This document shows positions 45,701 through 57,414 of a DNA stretch of 64,000 nt, piece by piece (position 1 is the stretch's first letter; every line of letters begins with the position of its first letter). This DNA comes from Antedon mediterranea (Eukaryota; Echinodermata; Crinoidea; Comatulida; Antedonidae). The position numbers and the translations under genes are program-made. The notes under the pieces were generated by a model, which made no database searches, was not told the DNA's origin, and saw only the letters and a list, made by a program, of their open reading frames with translations. Where the stretch lies: positions 36,824,501 to 36,888,500 of the forward strand of contig NC_092672.1 of NCBI RefSeq assembly GCF_964355755.1, given 5' to 3'.

Positions 45701-46669
45701 CCTGAATCCCCGGATCATTGTAAAAATGTTGTAAAACACAACACAGATTATTTCAGGCTGTATTACTATCAATGACGCCAGTGGCAATATATCGAAAACA
45801 TTATGTTAGAAAAACCCATGGATAGTTAGAATCATTTTTATTTTAACTAGTCCTATGACTAAACTTATTTTGGTTGAAGAAAATTACAGTATTTGCACAT
45901 TTGTAGAATTTCGTTTTCAAATCTAACGTCAAAACTGATCGTTTTGAGGGTGCAATGTTTGCACTAATTCAATCTTTCATTAGTGGAAAATTACTTCCAT
46001 TTATTGTCATTTGCATAAAAAATACATAGGCATAGGAATTATGTTTGCTCTATTTATTAGTATTCTTACGAAAAAAACACACATGCAGTTTTCCGCGGGA
46101 AAGGTGGTACCGCAGTTTGAACTTTCGTAAGAATACTAATAAACAGAGCATAATAAAATTTTACTACTATTAATATATTACTACTGTAGGTACAGACATT
46201 GTATTACAAACGAATTTGTATTACCATCAACACAAACTTTAGGCCACTCATGCCTTTCCGTTGAACTCTTGAGTACGCCTACATATATGCAATCAATGTC
46301 GTTTTGTAATATTATTATTCTACAGTTGTTTGATTGAAATCTGCAGTAGAATGTTTGTTTAACGGTCATTGCTTGATTAAATGTGCATTTTTTCATAATA
46401 CAGCAAGCAGGCCTACAGGTTGACGCAATACGTGTGTTCTCTGTTCCATTGAAAAATATGCACCAAATAGCTTTTTTATAAAATGTACATTCATTGTTAA
46501 TTTTAATTCCATTACAATGACAGATCAGCCAGGAGAACAGCCTACCATCTATACTTTGTTTACATGTTCTCATATTACCGTCGCTCAGATTTGTGGGGCC
46601 TGAAATTTCGTTAGGACTACAGCAATAGTCAGTACCTTCTACCACCAACAGACTCATCATCCAAACCAA
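42706..46669 (-). CDS. Receptor A: single-pass membrane protein with YxxL-repeat tail
   Basis: Not a family I can name. Four exons join in phase: 46669-46225 (short hydrophobic start, then a Cys-rich ectodomain of about 135 residues, e.g. GTDYCCSPNEIS and CRPACCIMKKC), 44784-44577 (Ser/Thr stalk, then membrane segment IYIPICVLILLMIMLAIYFY and HRRQ stop-transfer), 44111-44062, and 43970-42706 (421-residue cytoplasmic tail); 655 residues in all. The tail holds DHEYAYPDD twice, HEYMRL, DYNVLG, six ~30-residue units with a Y(H/Y)VLE core, and DDYNILE: nine YxxL/I motifs. These could be SH2 docking sites after phosphorylation or YxxPhi sorting signals. Exons 2-4 closely match receptor B; the ectodomain does not. 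The start is uncertain: an upstream signal-peptide exon is possible, as the frame is open to about 46715 without another ATG. Confidence 0.75.
42880..43356 (-). repeat. 90-bp coding minisatellite in receptor A tail (about six units)
   Basis: Each 30-residue unit reads ENVLAEGDYHVLERD then SGKDVGPAQTSRLDV. Units differ at a few sites (A/D E/D G/D/H); one has a 12-bp in-frame deletion (YHVLERDVGPAQ) and the last diverges into KSSDQDDNPE. The tyrosine is kept in every unit. Confidence 0.9.
45076..45990. repeat. Fold-back element, ~0.9 kb, in receptor A intron 1
   Basis: Arms of about 80-95 bp (45076-45155 and 45892-45985) share CGATCAGTTTTGACGTTA and GAAATTCTACAAATGTGCAAA in inverted orientation, around an AT-rich centre with no gene. 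Confidence 0.7.
46046..46150. repeat. Short fold-back (28-bp arms) in receptor A intron 1
   Basis: TATTAGTATTCTTACGAAA at 46055-46073 and its complement at 46123-46141, extended outwards by TGCTCT and AGAGCA with one mismatch. Confidence 0.75.
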
Positions 46670-49150
46670 CTGAATTTCCAGAACTAGGGTATAATGTATA
46701 CCGGTAATTAATTAGTCAAAGTATACACAGGACTGAGAATATACACATGTACAGTATTGTTAAAATATTTTAAAAATTGCTATACGTTAATTTATACCGA
46801 TTATACAATATCATCGGATTTTACAGTATTATAAATTGATAATAAAGTAAATAGACCTGGAATTTAACAACGGCCATGGTACCGTCATGCAATGGTCAAT
46901 GTCTACACTTATAATGAATGTTTTGCACAATGAACCACACGATTTCATATTTTAGTATAGTTATAGGCCCTATTCGCACTAAAGGCTACACCATCAAAAA
47001 TCTTATTTGCATTGCAATTTTTTTTAAATTTTGGATCCGCTTTATGTGCTTGTCCTACTTAATTGTAATTTAATTCCATTCTGTTGAATCTCAGAGCCTG
47101 GATTAATATCAAATTGTAATTGTTACTTACGTTTAAACATTATTTGAATTTTCCTATATATATTATTACCAGTATGACTCTTGTTGACTAATGAAAAAAT
47201 CGAACAATCATAACCTCACAGTCAGTATGTTTATACTTCAAGGAAAATCGTAAAAATGATATCAATTTCCTTAGTCATGATGTTCTGACTTTACTCTATT
47301 ACACTGGTATAGCTGCGTCAATTCATGTGTGTTCACTATATCAATAATTATATAAGGAAGCTTAAACGTAATTATTTCTACTCCCGCCCTATAGACAAAA
47401 AAAAATCTATTCTATATTTAGAAAATACAAATAGAATATAATATTCTCTTTCTAGGAAGGGAAATGTTAAATCACTGTTGTTATCGTGTTACCGTCTTAC
47501 ATACGTCCGTGTACTGTCAATGTACGACTGCTGCAAATTTACCTATGTTTTCACCCTTAGGTCTATGTTTCTTTCCGCAAGGTATCAAACAGGACTGGTA
47601 TTGTCCCGGAATGTGTGGAAATTCCACCTCAGTTTTATTTTTTCTAATTGAAGGTTGTTCCGAACAATGGCAATACAATTCTATATTCTGAAGCTAGGAT
47701 TCAACGAAAAAAAGACAAAATGGCCATGTCAGTTTATCATATGAATTCCTTTTAGCGAAAAAGGACAATTCAGAAAACAGCTATTTTGGCACTCGTCACA
47801 GATCAGTGCACACAGCCACAAATATTCTGCTGAGCAGTGTACTGTTTAGACTATTCCATTCTCAAAATAGGTAAATTGTTTATAAGGTCAATTGAATTGA
47901 TTTAAGATTCAAGAAATTTCAACCTCGGTTTCTTAAATAGTTATTACATTATGTTCAACTGCGGTTTTACGAAAATCTATTATCATCTCTTTGGTTTTAG
48001 TAATATTAAGTATTAAGTTCATATTCTCACACCAATTAACAAATGAACAAATTGCAAATAAACAGGTAGGCCAGTTTCAATTCAAACTTTATAGAAACCA
48101 CCACATAATATATATGTATAAAAAGGTCATATATATAGTCCAAATCACTGTTAAATAGTCCCTTAGATATATTAATTCTAACTTTACTAAGAAGAAACAT
48201 AATTATTGCCTACTTATGTTCATTATATTTCCCTTTGATAAAATGGAATAACCCGCTACCAATCCAGCCTAGCCTAGCCTATGTTAGACAATGGCCGATG
48301 CGAAATTTGTTGTATACACTTAAAAGGGCTAGTAGCTTATAGACTATTTAGGTGGTATTATTGCGTATTTTCTCTAAAAAAATTACACAGAATTATTTTA
48401 TATGACTTTAACTACAATATTGATTAACAAATTGTAATGAAAATAAGCAGAATATACTCACATTTGGGTATCAAACACAGGCCAATAGTACACATAAGAG
48501 AATTTCGCGCGGAATTTCCCAAAAATATGCTGTTTAGTAATCAAATTTTCGCGGGTCTCACCATAATCCAATCAAAAAAAATATTACATGGTTAGAAAGC
48601 CACTGTATAGGAGACTACGATGTTAAAAGAACTAAGTTTTAAGAGGACGCTGTTCAAAGTTGTGGCAATTTCAAAACTATACATCAGCGAAAAACGCGAA
48701 TTTCACACAGGAATCGGCTGTTTTTTGGCCGGGACAGGGTATGTTTAATGTAAATTCGCGATTTCCAGCTATCAAAAATTTATTTTTTAAATACATAGTC
48801 AGAAAGTACAATACCTTAGCTTCAACATAGTATGAGAACTAATGTATACTATGCGAGATAAAGATTTTACAAGTATAAATGTGAAAAAAAGTAGTTTCCT
48901 CCATGCACTTAGAATAGGAACAATATCGTGCGGAAGACGTTTTTGGATTAGTGCACCAAAGGAATCCATATGATTTTGTTTATTAGTTGCAGCGGGTACT
49001 GCACCAACAGGATTGTAATTGTTTGCAACCACCGTGGAGTAACTTTGCGTCAAAGTGTTGAGTAAGCCTAATTAGTCCGATGTTTGCCGTACTGTCGTTT
49101 TTTTTCACAAGTATTCTCAATTTACTTAGTATAGAATACAAATTACGTCA
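46670..49150. other. Gene-free stretch between receptor A and the duplicated block
   Basis: AT-rich. A Cys-containing plus-strand frame at 47464-47691 and a minus-strand frame at 48799-49053 (ends SFGALIQKRLPHDIVPILSA-like) were examined and match nothing I know. The interval may include promoter or non-coding exons of receptor A. Confidence 0.4.
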
Positions 49151-49490
49151 GAGTGGTATTACAAAAATTGGAAACACCAACTAGTTGCTAGACGACAGGT
49201 CGAAGGTCAAGAACTTCAAAGATAGCTTCTTGCATATATTATTATTTTTAATGTTTTATTTCCTTATAAAAAGCTTTTACAATTGTAATACTGAAGTTGT
49301 GTCAGCATGTTTAATAACAACATGTATCTTAAACAAATAGTATAAATCCATAACAAACAAAAGTAAACACCAAATACGGAATCCTATTTTAAGAAACTCA
49401 TTCACTTAGTCTTAAAGTTTTAAAATACCACATTGTATTTTGTAATGTTAATTATTCTCTATTGATAAACTGAACACGAAATTAACTATT
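49151..49490 (+). pseudogene. Broken copy of the beta-adaptin 3' end
   Basis: ATTACAAAAATTGGAAACAC and GTTGCTAGACGACAGGTCGA match adaptin exon 16 (38876 onward), with an internal deletion. After CAAGAA the copy jumps to CTTCAAAGATAG, matching 3' UTR sequence at about 39276, so the rest of exon 16, intron 16 and exon 17 (about 330 bp) are lost. Similarity continues through AATACTGAAGTTGTGTCAGC to AATTAACTATT, where a P-like element interrupts it. Confidence 0.85.
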
Positions 49491-49501
49491 GTAGTTAATA
49501 A

Positions 49502-51956
49502 GACACTACCCGCGTTTACGCGTAACACTTTAGAAGCGTCAAATTATAGTGCGCCCCCTCGCTTAAACAAGTAACGAACTTTTGCGTGACGATGATCGCA
49601 GTATTCTTTAGAAAATGGGATTGAGGAGTCGCGCCAAAGTTTGTATGGTTAAGAAACAATGAATGAAAAGAGAAAAAGTGGAGGGATGTACTGTGCTGCA
49701 ATTAATTGTAAAAGCAATTCAAAGGCCAACCCAGAACTTAAGCTTTACAATTTTCCCAAAGACAAGAACAGGTAAATTTATGTAATTAAATAAGTAGCCT
49801 ACATCTTAACATATGCTATGTAGGCCTAGGGACTAATCTTACTTTACTGTATTCAATTTATACATATATTAATAAACTAGGCTAGGTAGGCCTATTATTA
49901 ATAATTATTATTTAAACGTATGAAATGATTATAGTATCATTATTAGGCTACTACTAGTACATATAGTTGGTTATATTACTTATCCTTTAAAATTTAGTAC
50001 CCTTAACAAACAATTTTTAAAACTTTCAATTCAAGAAACATTTATTGACCAAATATATATCATTACAATTGTTGGCATATAAGTAAAAATTTGGTCGAAA
50101 GACTACAATTACAATTGGCATGTCGCTGTAGGCCTAGTCCCTCTTTTTACATTATACAAATAATAATAATAATAATACTTAATATAAACAAATTGTGATC
50201 TTGATTATTTCATGCTTTCCGTCTCATGGTTAATATTTGCTTTCTGTCTCATGGTTATTTGATTTCGTTTAATTTAACTAGCCGTTACATACATTACAGT
50301 ATATTAACGCATGAAATGATTATTATTATCATTATTAGGCTAGGACATTAGTTATAATAACAGTGAAATTACACTATTTGTATTGTTCCCTTGTTATATT
50401 ACTTATCCGTTGAGTAGCCCTAACAAACAATTTTTAATTGAATCTTATACTTAATCTTTATGAAATTCAACCGTTAGTTAGTGGTTTTAGGTTAGGCTTA
50501 AGTATTTGATTTTCAAAATTTGAAAATCAATTAGCATGCACGTAGACGTCCTATAATTACGTAAACGTTAATTATGATAAAGCAAAAACTCACTAGACAA
50601 TTATTAATTTACAGGTGTGCAAAATGGGCCCAGAACACACGACGCGCGGATTTGAGAACGAAACCAAGTTCCTATTTACACCGTAATTGCCACTTGTGCA
50701 ATATTCATTTCGAAGAATCTCAAATACTGATGGTCACAAAAAGATTGTATGGAATGCATTCCCTACAATATTTGATGTCCCAAATCCACCACACCAAGTA
50801 GTTAATGTCCTATCTATCTGTGAAAAGATTTTTGTTTCAAACTTTAACAAATACTTACATACATCAAACATCAGCAGAAAAATAAAGTTAAAAATCGCTA
50901 CCATGTTACATAGATTTGGTATGAAGTTGAATCTTTGTTCACCAGCAATTGAAACATTGCTAATTGAAACGTACGTAAACCTACGCATATTCTTCAACAG
51001 AGACATAATCAGTGATAAGAAGAAGAGTAAAAAATTAATTAAAGTATCACATTTATGAGGTCTGGTAAAGTTGTAAGAGGTCTGTACGCGCTCCGGTCTG
51101 TGCATTATTGGCTAGAAATGATTATCATTACGACGGTCTGGTATGATGATTGAATAATTGTAAATATGATGATTTTATTTCAATGTTTCTACATTTTTTA
51201 TATTTCCTCTGGGTGGCCCGTGCATCATTTCGGAATAGTTATTGAGTTAATTTTAAACTGAGACTACTATAACATAACTTATTGTTATCTCAGGTTTTAA
51301 ATCAATTATAATAATAAATGAATGTCATGGCGAATGATGGGTACCGGTATGCCTAGTATGAATTGTCTCAGAATTGACTATCATAATCTGTTTCATATCA
51401 TGCCTGTAGGCTTAAGCCTATGATTGTTTATAAATATATTCCGAAAAACTACTGCAATAAAATAGTCGAAGTAGTGATTTTAAAAAGTGACTCTTGTTCT
51501 TTTTTAATTGTTTTTAACACACTATTTGACTAATATATTTTCCTAATCTGTACTGTTTTGCTGCTGGATGAAAAGGAAGAACATATCAAGAACAAAAACG
51601 GAATACGATGCGCTTAGTGTTGTTAATACCAGAGGGACCGACTCGCATAAATAAGTAGTAGTGATGTGAGTGATGATTACTCCTAGATGATGATTTTGAG
51701 GATGATGATAAACATTCAATAATAACAACAATATTCAGTAATTAAAACAAATAGATATACAAAGTACAGGAAATAAGTCTATCATTATAATTTAATCGCA
51801 CATTACCACAATTATTGTGATGAAAAAAATTGAGTATTCAGTTACAATACAGTAGACATATCTGATCCATAAATCTACTTGTTTGAGCGAGAGGGCGCCC
51901 TATAAAATGAGCTCCATGTGTGTTACATGAATTGCACGTAAAATTCCGAGAGTGTC
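49502..51956. mobile_element. P-element-like insertion with THAP gene
   Basis: This 2.45-kb stretch is absent from the matching place of the parental block (about 39660). Diverged inverted ends: GACACT with CGCGTTTACGCGTAA at the left, complement of GACACTCTCGG with TTTTACGTGCAA at the right, then TCAAATTATAGTGCGCCCCC versus its inverted partner near 51887-51915 (GAGGGCGCCCTATAAAATGA). It carries a THAP-domain frame, the N-terminal DNA-binding domain of P-type transposases. The target duplication is unclear and the exact borders may be off by about 30 bp. Confidence 0.5.
49686..51058 (+). pseudogene. THAP-domain protein, frameshifted
   Basis: Exon 49686-49771 encodes MYCAAINCKSNSKANPELK and YNFPKDKNR; after intron 49772-50614, exon 2 continues with CAKWAQNTRRADLR and CNIHFEESQ. 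This supplies the C-x4-C and C-x2-H zinc ligands of a THAP domain. Near 50722 the frame breaks; the next frame carries the expected THAP end (NAFPTIFDVPNPP) and runs to a stop at 51058. The remaining C-terminus (about 85 residues) is much shorter than a full P-type transposase, so internal loss is likely. Confidence 0.65.
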
Positions 51957-52417
51957 CCATCTTTAGTATATAAGATCTTTGATAATAATACAAGTTTTAC
52001 AATGTTTTCGCACACATTCATAACATTACAAATGGCATATTGGACAACAATCAATGGTCAAAGTTTATAAAACAATGAAGAGGAATCAAATATATTGTTT
52101 AATGTTTAATTTTAATTTTTTATTTGATTATGTTTTTCCTTTGTAATGTATTATATGATGAAATAATAAAAAAAAAATACATTGTTAACATTATATAGAC
52201 CTATACACAAGCATGCTATTATTTCTTATTATTTCCTAATATTTTACAATTATTATTATTGTATAAAATGATTGAATGTAGTAAATGTGATAAAATGTGA
52301 AAGAAAGATAGAAGAAAATAAATTTAATTTAAATATATATTAACCTGAAACTTAACTGGGCTGGAATACCATACAAAATTCTACTAAATGGGTTTCTTGT
52401 ATACTATACTTCGGTTG

Positions 52418-52470
52418 GTTGGTTGGTCGGATGGTTGGATAGTCGGATGGTCGGTCGGTCGGTCGGTAAA
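52418..52470. repeat. GGTTGGTCGGAT-type simple repeat
   Basis: Variants of GGTTGGTTGGTCGGATGGTT followed by (GGTC)n. Non-coding, downstream of receptor B; the matching place near receptor A lacks it. Confidence 0.8.
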
Positions 52471-53006
52471 CACTAACTCAAATTTGGCCTTGTTTTTTTT
52501 TTAATTTAAAGATACTGTATAGCAATTTTAAAGGCGAATTGTCTATCATGAATGCTAAAATGGAAAAATTAAGATAATAATACCTAGTTTAAGCATGAAA
52601 CGCATTCGTTAATAACCATTTTACACAATCACACAATTTGTATTTTCCCCAATATCATTTAATTCTTTAGTATTGAATGATATCTTTAAATGGGTACATT
52701 TAAGTAGACTCTTTTAAGTAGTCTCGCCTTGTCATTACATAACCACTAATTAAAATTTAGTTTCAAAAGCTAATAAATTTGTTTATGTAGTATTAAGGTT
52801 TAGTTGCATTTATTTCAAGAAAGAAGTTTTAGAAATTATTTACAGATAGGAAGCTAGAACAATAATGCTTTTTTTTAAACACAAGTATAAATAATATAAG
52901 TACAATACTTTAATTTTTTTTTAAACTAGATTAAAATTGATGGACTGATGCCCATCAACTTTAAAAGAAACAATTTAGACTTTTTGTTCAATCCTGGCTT
53001 AGGTCT

Positions 53007-55620
53007 CTAAGATGTTTGTACAGTAAAGTAAAATGGTTTTTCGTCACCATTAACGGCATCTGGTTGAGCATCAGATGACATTTTTCCACCCTTGTTAACC
53101 TCGAGAAGGTTATAATCATCGTCTCCAGCAAAGACATCGTTTGATGATAGAGGCATTGGTGGTGTATTACCATCAGTACAAACAGACATATCTGGATTGT
53201 CATCTTGGTCAGAGCTTTTCTCAAGGACATGATAGTCACCCTCTGCAAGAACGTTCTCTACGGCCAAACGAGACGTTTGAGCTGGACCAACGTCTTTACC
53301 AGAGTCCCTCTCAAGGACATGATAGTCACCATCTGCAAGAACATTCTCTACGGCCAAACGAGACGTTTGAACCGGATAAACGTCTTTATCGGAGTCCCTC
53401 TCAAGGACATGATAGCCACCCTCTGCAAGAACATTCTCTTGTATCTCTAGGCGGCGAGATATTTTACCTGACTTAAGAAGAGGGTCATCTGGATATGCGT
53501 ATTCGTGATCATCATCAGTCGATCCAACAATCTGATTGGCTCTACTCGAAATATCGGTGCCACTCGTACGAGCATTCTGGCTTGTTGAATTGCCAATATT
53601 GGCGACTCCTCTCTCAAGAACATTGAAGTCGCCTCTGGTAAAAGACTCTTCGATATCTGTTGATACGCCGCGACGGGTTGTTGGACCTGACGCAAGTATT
53701 GGATCATCTGGATACGCGTATTCGTGATCGTCTTCGTTAATAAACTGCGCTCTACCATCATGTGTCTGATACCGAACTTCACCCGAAGCACAGGACGCAA
53801 TGGCAACTGTTGCAGATGTGTGCTCAATTCCTGGTGGCAATGAAGACACACTCGGTGGTTCTGGTGACAAGTGAACTATAGCACTGGAGTATCCGCTGCT
53901 GATGACGTTTTTTGGTTGTCGTTGTAGTCTCATGTATTCATGATTGGATTGATCTCCAGTGTCAGTGTGAATGTCTTGATTCAAGTGTTGTTGTCGGTTT
54001 TGGTGTTCTGTCACAGAGTTATCTTGAATTCTTTGTGAGTCATCAGTAACTTTAAACAAAATATGGATATATCGTTAGACACATGGGGTTCTGTTTAGGT
54101 GTAGGTGATTACCTAAGTTAATTTGCCAAGGCAAACTAGTTCCAGAAAAATGACATAGCCTACCTGTTTTTAATCCAACGTTCTCTGGTATCGTATTAAT
54201 TTTCGTTAAGGTTCTAAAGAGAAAATAATGTTTCTTTTATCATCATCATCATTATTAAGAATATGATCATGTCGTCATCGTCAACTTATCTTAAGTCATT
54301 GGCGGTTCCGTTTCATTATATTGTAATCATCAACCTAATTTTGTATTACAGTACCATCACCGATCATGATTATCATTGTTGTCATTGTCAAGATTGAATG
54401 AAGCCCAAATACCTATCGAGATCTCCCAGAGTGTACCGTAATAAGTGTATATTGCAGACACTATTGTATCAACAAATTTTAATTAATTAATGATTTTACA
54501 TTGATTAAAATGTGCGCTGCTTGACCTACCCATTTCTCTGTCTTCGGTGGTAAAAACATATCGCTACTATAATCAACATTATTACAATACATATACAAAT
54601 CAGTATAATAATGTATTTCTGCTTGGTTGAAAGCCTATTACTCGTCTTCGGAAGTGTAGACCCATCATGAGCAGCATCAGGGGTAGTAGTAGTACTAACA
54701 GGACTATTACTAGCAGGAGTAGTAGTACTAGCAGGAGTAGTAGTACTAACAGGACTATTACTAGCAGGAGTAGTAGTACTAGCAGGAGTAGTAGTACTAA
54801 CAGGACTATTACTAGCAGGAGTAGTAGTACTAGCAGGAGTAGTAGTACTAACAGGACTATTACTAGCAGGAGTAGTAGTACTAGCAGGAGTAGTAGTACT
54901 AACAGGACTATTACTAGCAGGAGTAGTAGTACTAGCAGGAGTAGTAGTACTAACAGGAGTAGTAGTACTAACAGGACTAGTACTAGCAGGAGTAGTAGAA
55001 CTAGCAGGAGTAGTAGTACTAGCAGGAGTAGTAGTACTAGCAGGAGTAGTAGAACTAGCAGGAGTAGTAGTACTAGCAGGAGTAGTAGTACTAGCAGGAG
55101 TAGTAGTACTAACAGGAGAGAGATATGAGATGTCCTGTTTATTTCCAGCTATAGTGTACGTAGAGTCAGTAATAACAGTAGGCCTAATGGTTGTTGAAGT
55201 AGCTTTTGTAGCAGTTTGTGTAATGTTATTGGCATTGCATCGAGCATCTATTATATTTTTAAGACATTGTGTGCTTAATAGTTCTTTCTCAATCATGGTA
55301 GTACAGGTTTTGCAAATCTTCACTTCTTTACAATTGTCTTTTATCATACAAATTGAGTCTAGTAATTCCAAGCATTTCGTCTTATTATTTCCAATGCCTG
55401 GTGGATTAAGGTTATTATAAGTAGGCATATAGCCTTCTGATGTTGATTCTTGCAAACATTCTAGGAGATTATTGTCAAGACAAGCACGTGGTGGTGGTGG
55501 TGGTGGGAGTAAACAGGAGGGTGGATTGGTAACCCCATTAACTTCTTTACCAGTTGCATATTTGATCAAGAAAGTGAATGTCCAAACAAGTTGGCATACA
55601 CAAATTATTTTTATATTCAT
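53007..55620 (-). CDS. Receptor B: mucin-stalk membrane protein with YxxL-repeat tail
   Basis: Tandem paralogue of receptor A. Three exons join in phase: 55620-54530, 54213-54164 and 54049-53007; 727 residues. Order: signal peptide (MNIKIICVCQLVWTFTFLIK), Pro run, ectodomain with ten Cys (e.g. KICKTCTTMIEKELL), Thr/Ser/Pro mucin stalk of SPVSTTTPASTTTPASN units, membrane segment YIIILICICIVIMLIIVAIC, HRRQ, then a 348-residue-frame tail. The tail keeps HEYMRL, two DHEYAYPDD, three Y-H-V-L units and DDYNLLE; the site matching DYNVLG in A is DFNVLE, so that tyrosine is lost. An in-frame ATG at 55686 would add 22 charged residues before the signal peptide; 55620 fits secretion better. Function unknown; architecture suggests a cell-surface signalling or adhesion receptor. 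Confidence 0.78.
53219..53440 (-). repeat. 90-bp coding minisatellite in receptor B tail (three units)
   Basis: Three 30-residue units of the same type as in receptor A (GGYHVLERDSDKD, GDYHVLERDSGKD, GDYHVLEKSSDQD). Half as many as in the paralogue. Confidence 0.9.
54683..55112 (-). repeat. Coding repeats of the receptor B mucin stalk
   Basis: Near-identical 51-bp units (SPVSTTTPASTTTPASN), nested on an 18-bp STTTPA pattern, make about 140 residues with Thr/Ser at most positions, suited to dense O-glycosylation. Receptor A has only a short Ser/Thr stalk. Confidence 0.9.
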
Positions 55621-55772
55621 TGGTGATGTAGGCCTATTTTTAAGCTGAGGTTTATAGCGCGCGGCAGCTTTTTCTTTCTTGTCCAAACAGCAAATCTGAA
55701 AAGAATGTGTATGTTATGATTATTTATTTTCTAAAGAATTACGTCTATCTATTATTTTTGTCAATGATTTTA

Positions 55773-56330
55773 TATAGCCGAAGGCTAGATAGCAAACTGC
55801 AATGTTATCGCAGCAGGTAAAAAAAGTGATTCTCCATGGAGAGAGGAACCAACAAGATGGCGGCTGCAATCGACCAATCAGATATGCCCTACGCAGTACG
55901 CACTGCTATACGCGTGCTGTGTTGAGCCTATCTGCGTGAGAACGATACGCAAGGCAGCGCGTTAAGCGTATAAACGCGATCGCATTCTATATGATCCTCG
56001 TATACATAATATGCTAGATTACCAAGAAATTATTCATTCCATTGCGATTAACAATAATTATATTTAATTTTATAAAAACTTCACTGTGCTTTGACAAGAA
56101 TATGTGTTGTAATTTATGTGGTCTTAATGTAGCCACCATCTTGTTGGTTCCCTCTCCATATGAAGAATCACTTTTGAACTGCGATAACATTAAAAGATTG
56201 CCATCCAGCCTTCGGCTATTACAGATCACTGTTTTTAACACATTTACGGCCGCCATCTTGTTGGTTCCCCCCTCCTCCTGTTGGAATCACTTTTCAGTCT
56301 GGAGTACGCCCTCTAGCCTTCGGCTTATTA
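55773..56330. repeat. Fold-back MITE with an extra arm upstream of receptor B
   Basis: Arms 55773-55866 and 56131-56221 share TAGCCGAAGGCTGGAT, AATGTTATCGCAG and GGAACCAACAAGATGG inverted. A third arm in the same orientation as the second lies at 56249-56330. Non-coding; it may overlap the receptor B promoter. Confidence 0.75.
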
Positions 56331-56465
56331 CATGTAGTATATGCACGCGCACATATATATATATGCGTACTGCGCATATGCTCTGACGACTTTAGCCTAC
56401 AAAACGTTCTATACTTGTTCATGACTACTAGGCCTAGTTGGTTTCATTAAATACGTTCATTATTA

Positions 56466-57300
56466 TGTAACAGGGTAACAGGTATGCTTATACCCAAATA
56501 CTTGAATGATTTATCTGCTGAATCTGACTTGAATCTGAGAAACCTTGTGGGACCCATTAAAGTAAAAGCTGGAATGATAAGTGACCATGCTATAAATAGA
56601 TGAGTCACCTCATCCAAGTGGCGGGAAAATGGTCATGAATATTTAGTGTATAATGTTTCAGTATGGGTCAGTTCATAAATGGACAAGGGATTTTGTTAAT
56701 TGATTTGCATTTTTAATAGTTTCTTTTTTTTGTATAACCGAACTTTAAATTGATAATTACATGTGTGTGACTCGAGTTACAATACAAACGGTCTGTAAAC
56801 TACGAAATAACGTTATGGTAAATGTATATACCATCGGTTAAAAATTGTAATAGTACCCAACTGGGAATGGATGACACTTACTAGTGCCTAGCCCAAAGTG
56901 AAGGTTTTCATCTCCTTCCGACTGGTTACTAGGTAAGCATCTATATTTTTATCTCTCTTAATTTTAGAATTGTTTTACTATAGTTAATATAGTTGATTAG
57001 TTATTTGATGTTATACTATAGTTAATATAGTTGATTAGTTAATCGATTGTTATACTAGACACAACGCAATAGCAGCCTATACAATACTGTCGTTAATGAT
57101 ACGATCACTGATGTTATCTTAAATAGTAACACTGTTGTTGTTATCTCCTTCCGACTGATTACTAGCTTCAATAAAAGAATATAACTTTTCCAAACCAAGA
57201 ACTGTCTCTGTGGATGATTTTATTGTGTTTGTGGCAATGCTGCAGCTCCTGAAAATACTACGCGATAAAGCTACGACGCTAGTAGTACGAACCTGTTACA
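56466..57300 (+). repeat. 5' LTR
   Basis: 835 bp, TGTAACAGG to CCTGTTACA; contains the 42-bp internal duplication near 56980-57045. Confidence 0.88.
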
Positions 57301-57302
57301 TT

Positions 57303-57320
57303 TGGTGCCGTGACTAGGAT
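57303..57320 (+). other. Primer-binding site, tRNA-His type
   Basis: TGGTGCCGTGACTAGGAT sits two bases after the LTR. It matches the complement of the 3' end of animal tRNA-His (TGGTGCCGTGACCAGGAT) except at one position, judged from memory of that tRNA. Confidence 0.6.
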
Positions 57321-57414
57321 TTGCTGTTCAGCCAGGAAGGGATCACTCTCAAGAAAGACTACGATAAGTGCTGATTAGTCTTTTCTTAAGTTTTAACCAG
57401 CCATTTGGAAAGAT

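Noticed and set aside
47464-47691. Cys-rich plus-strand frame as a third receptor ectodomain exon
   Set aside because: An acceptor-like TTTCTAG precedes it, but the strand is opposite to the receptors, no membrane or tail exon follows, and similarity to either ectodomain is not convincing.
48799-49053. Minus-strand 84-residue frame as a gene
   Set aside because: No recognisable domain, no partner exons; kept only as part of the gene-free stretch.
54667-55128. Plus-strand Arg/Ser-rich frame resembling an SR protein
   Set aside because: It is the antisense of the receptor B mucin repeats; the 51-bp periodicity keeps the opposite frame open. No splice or start context.
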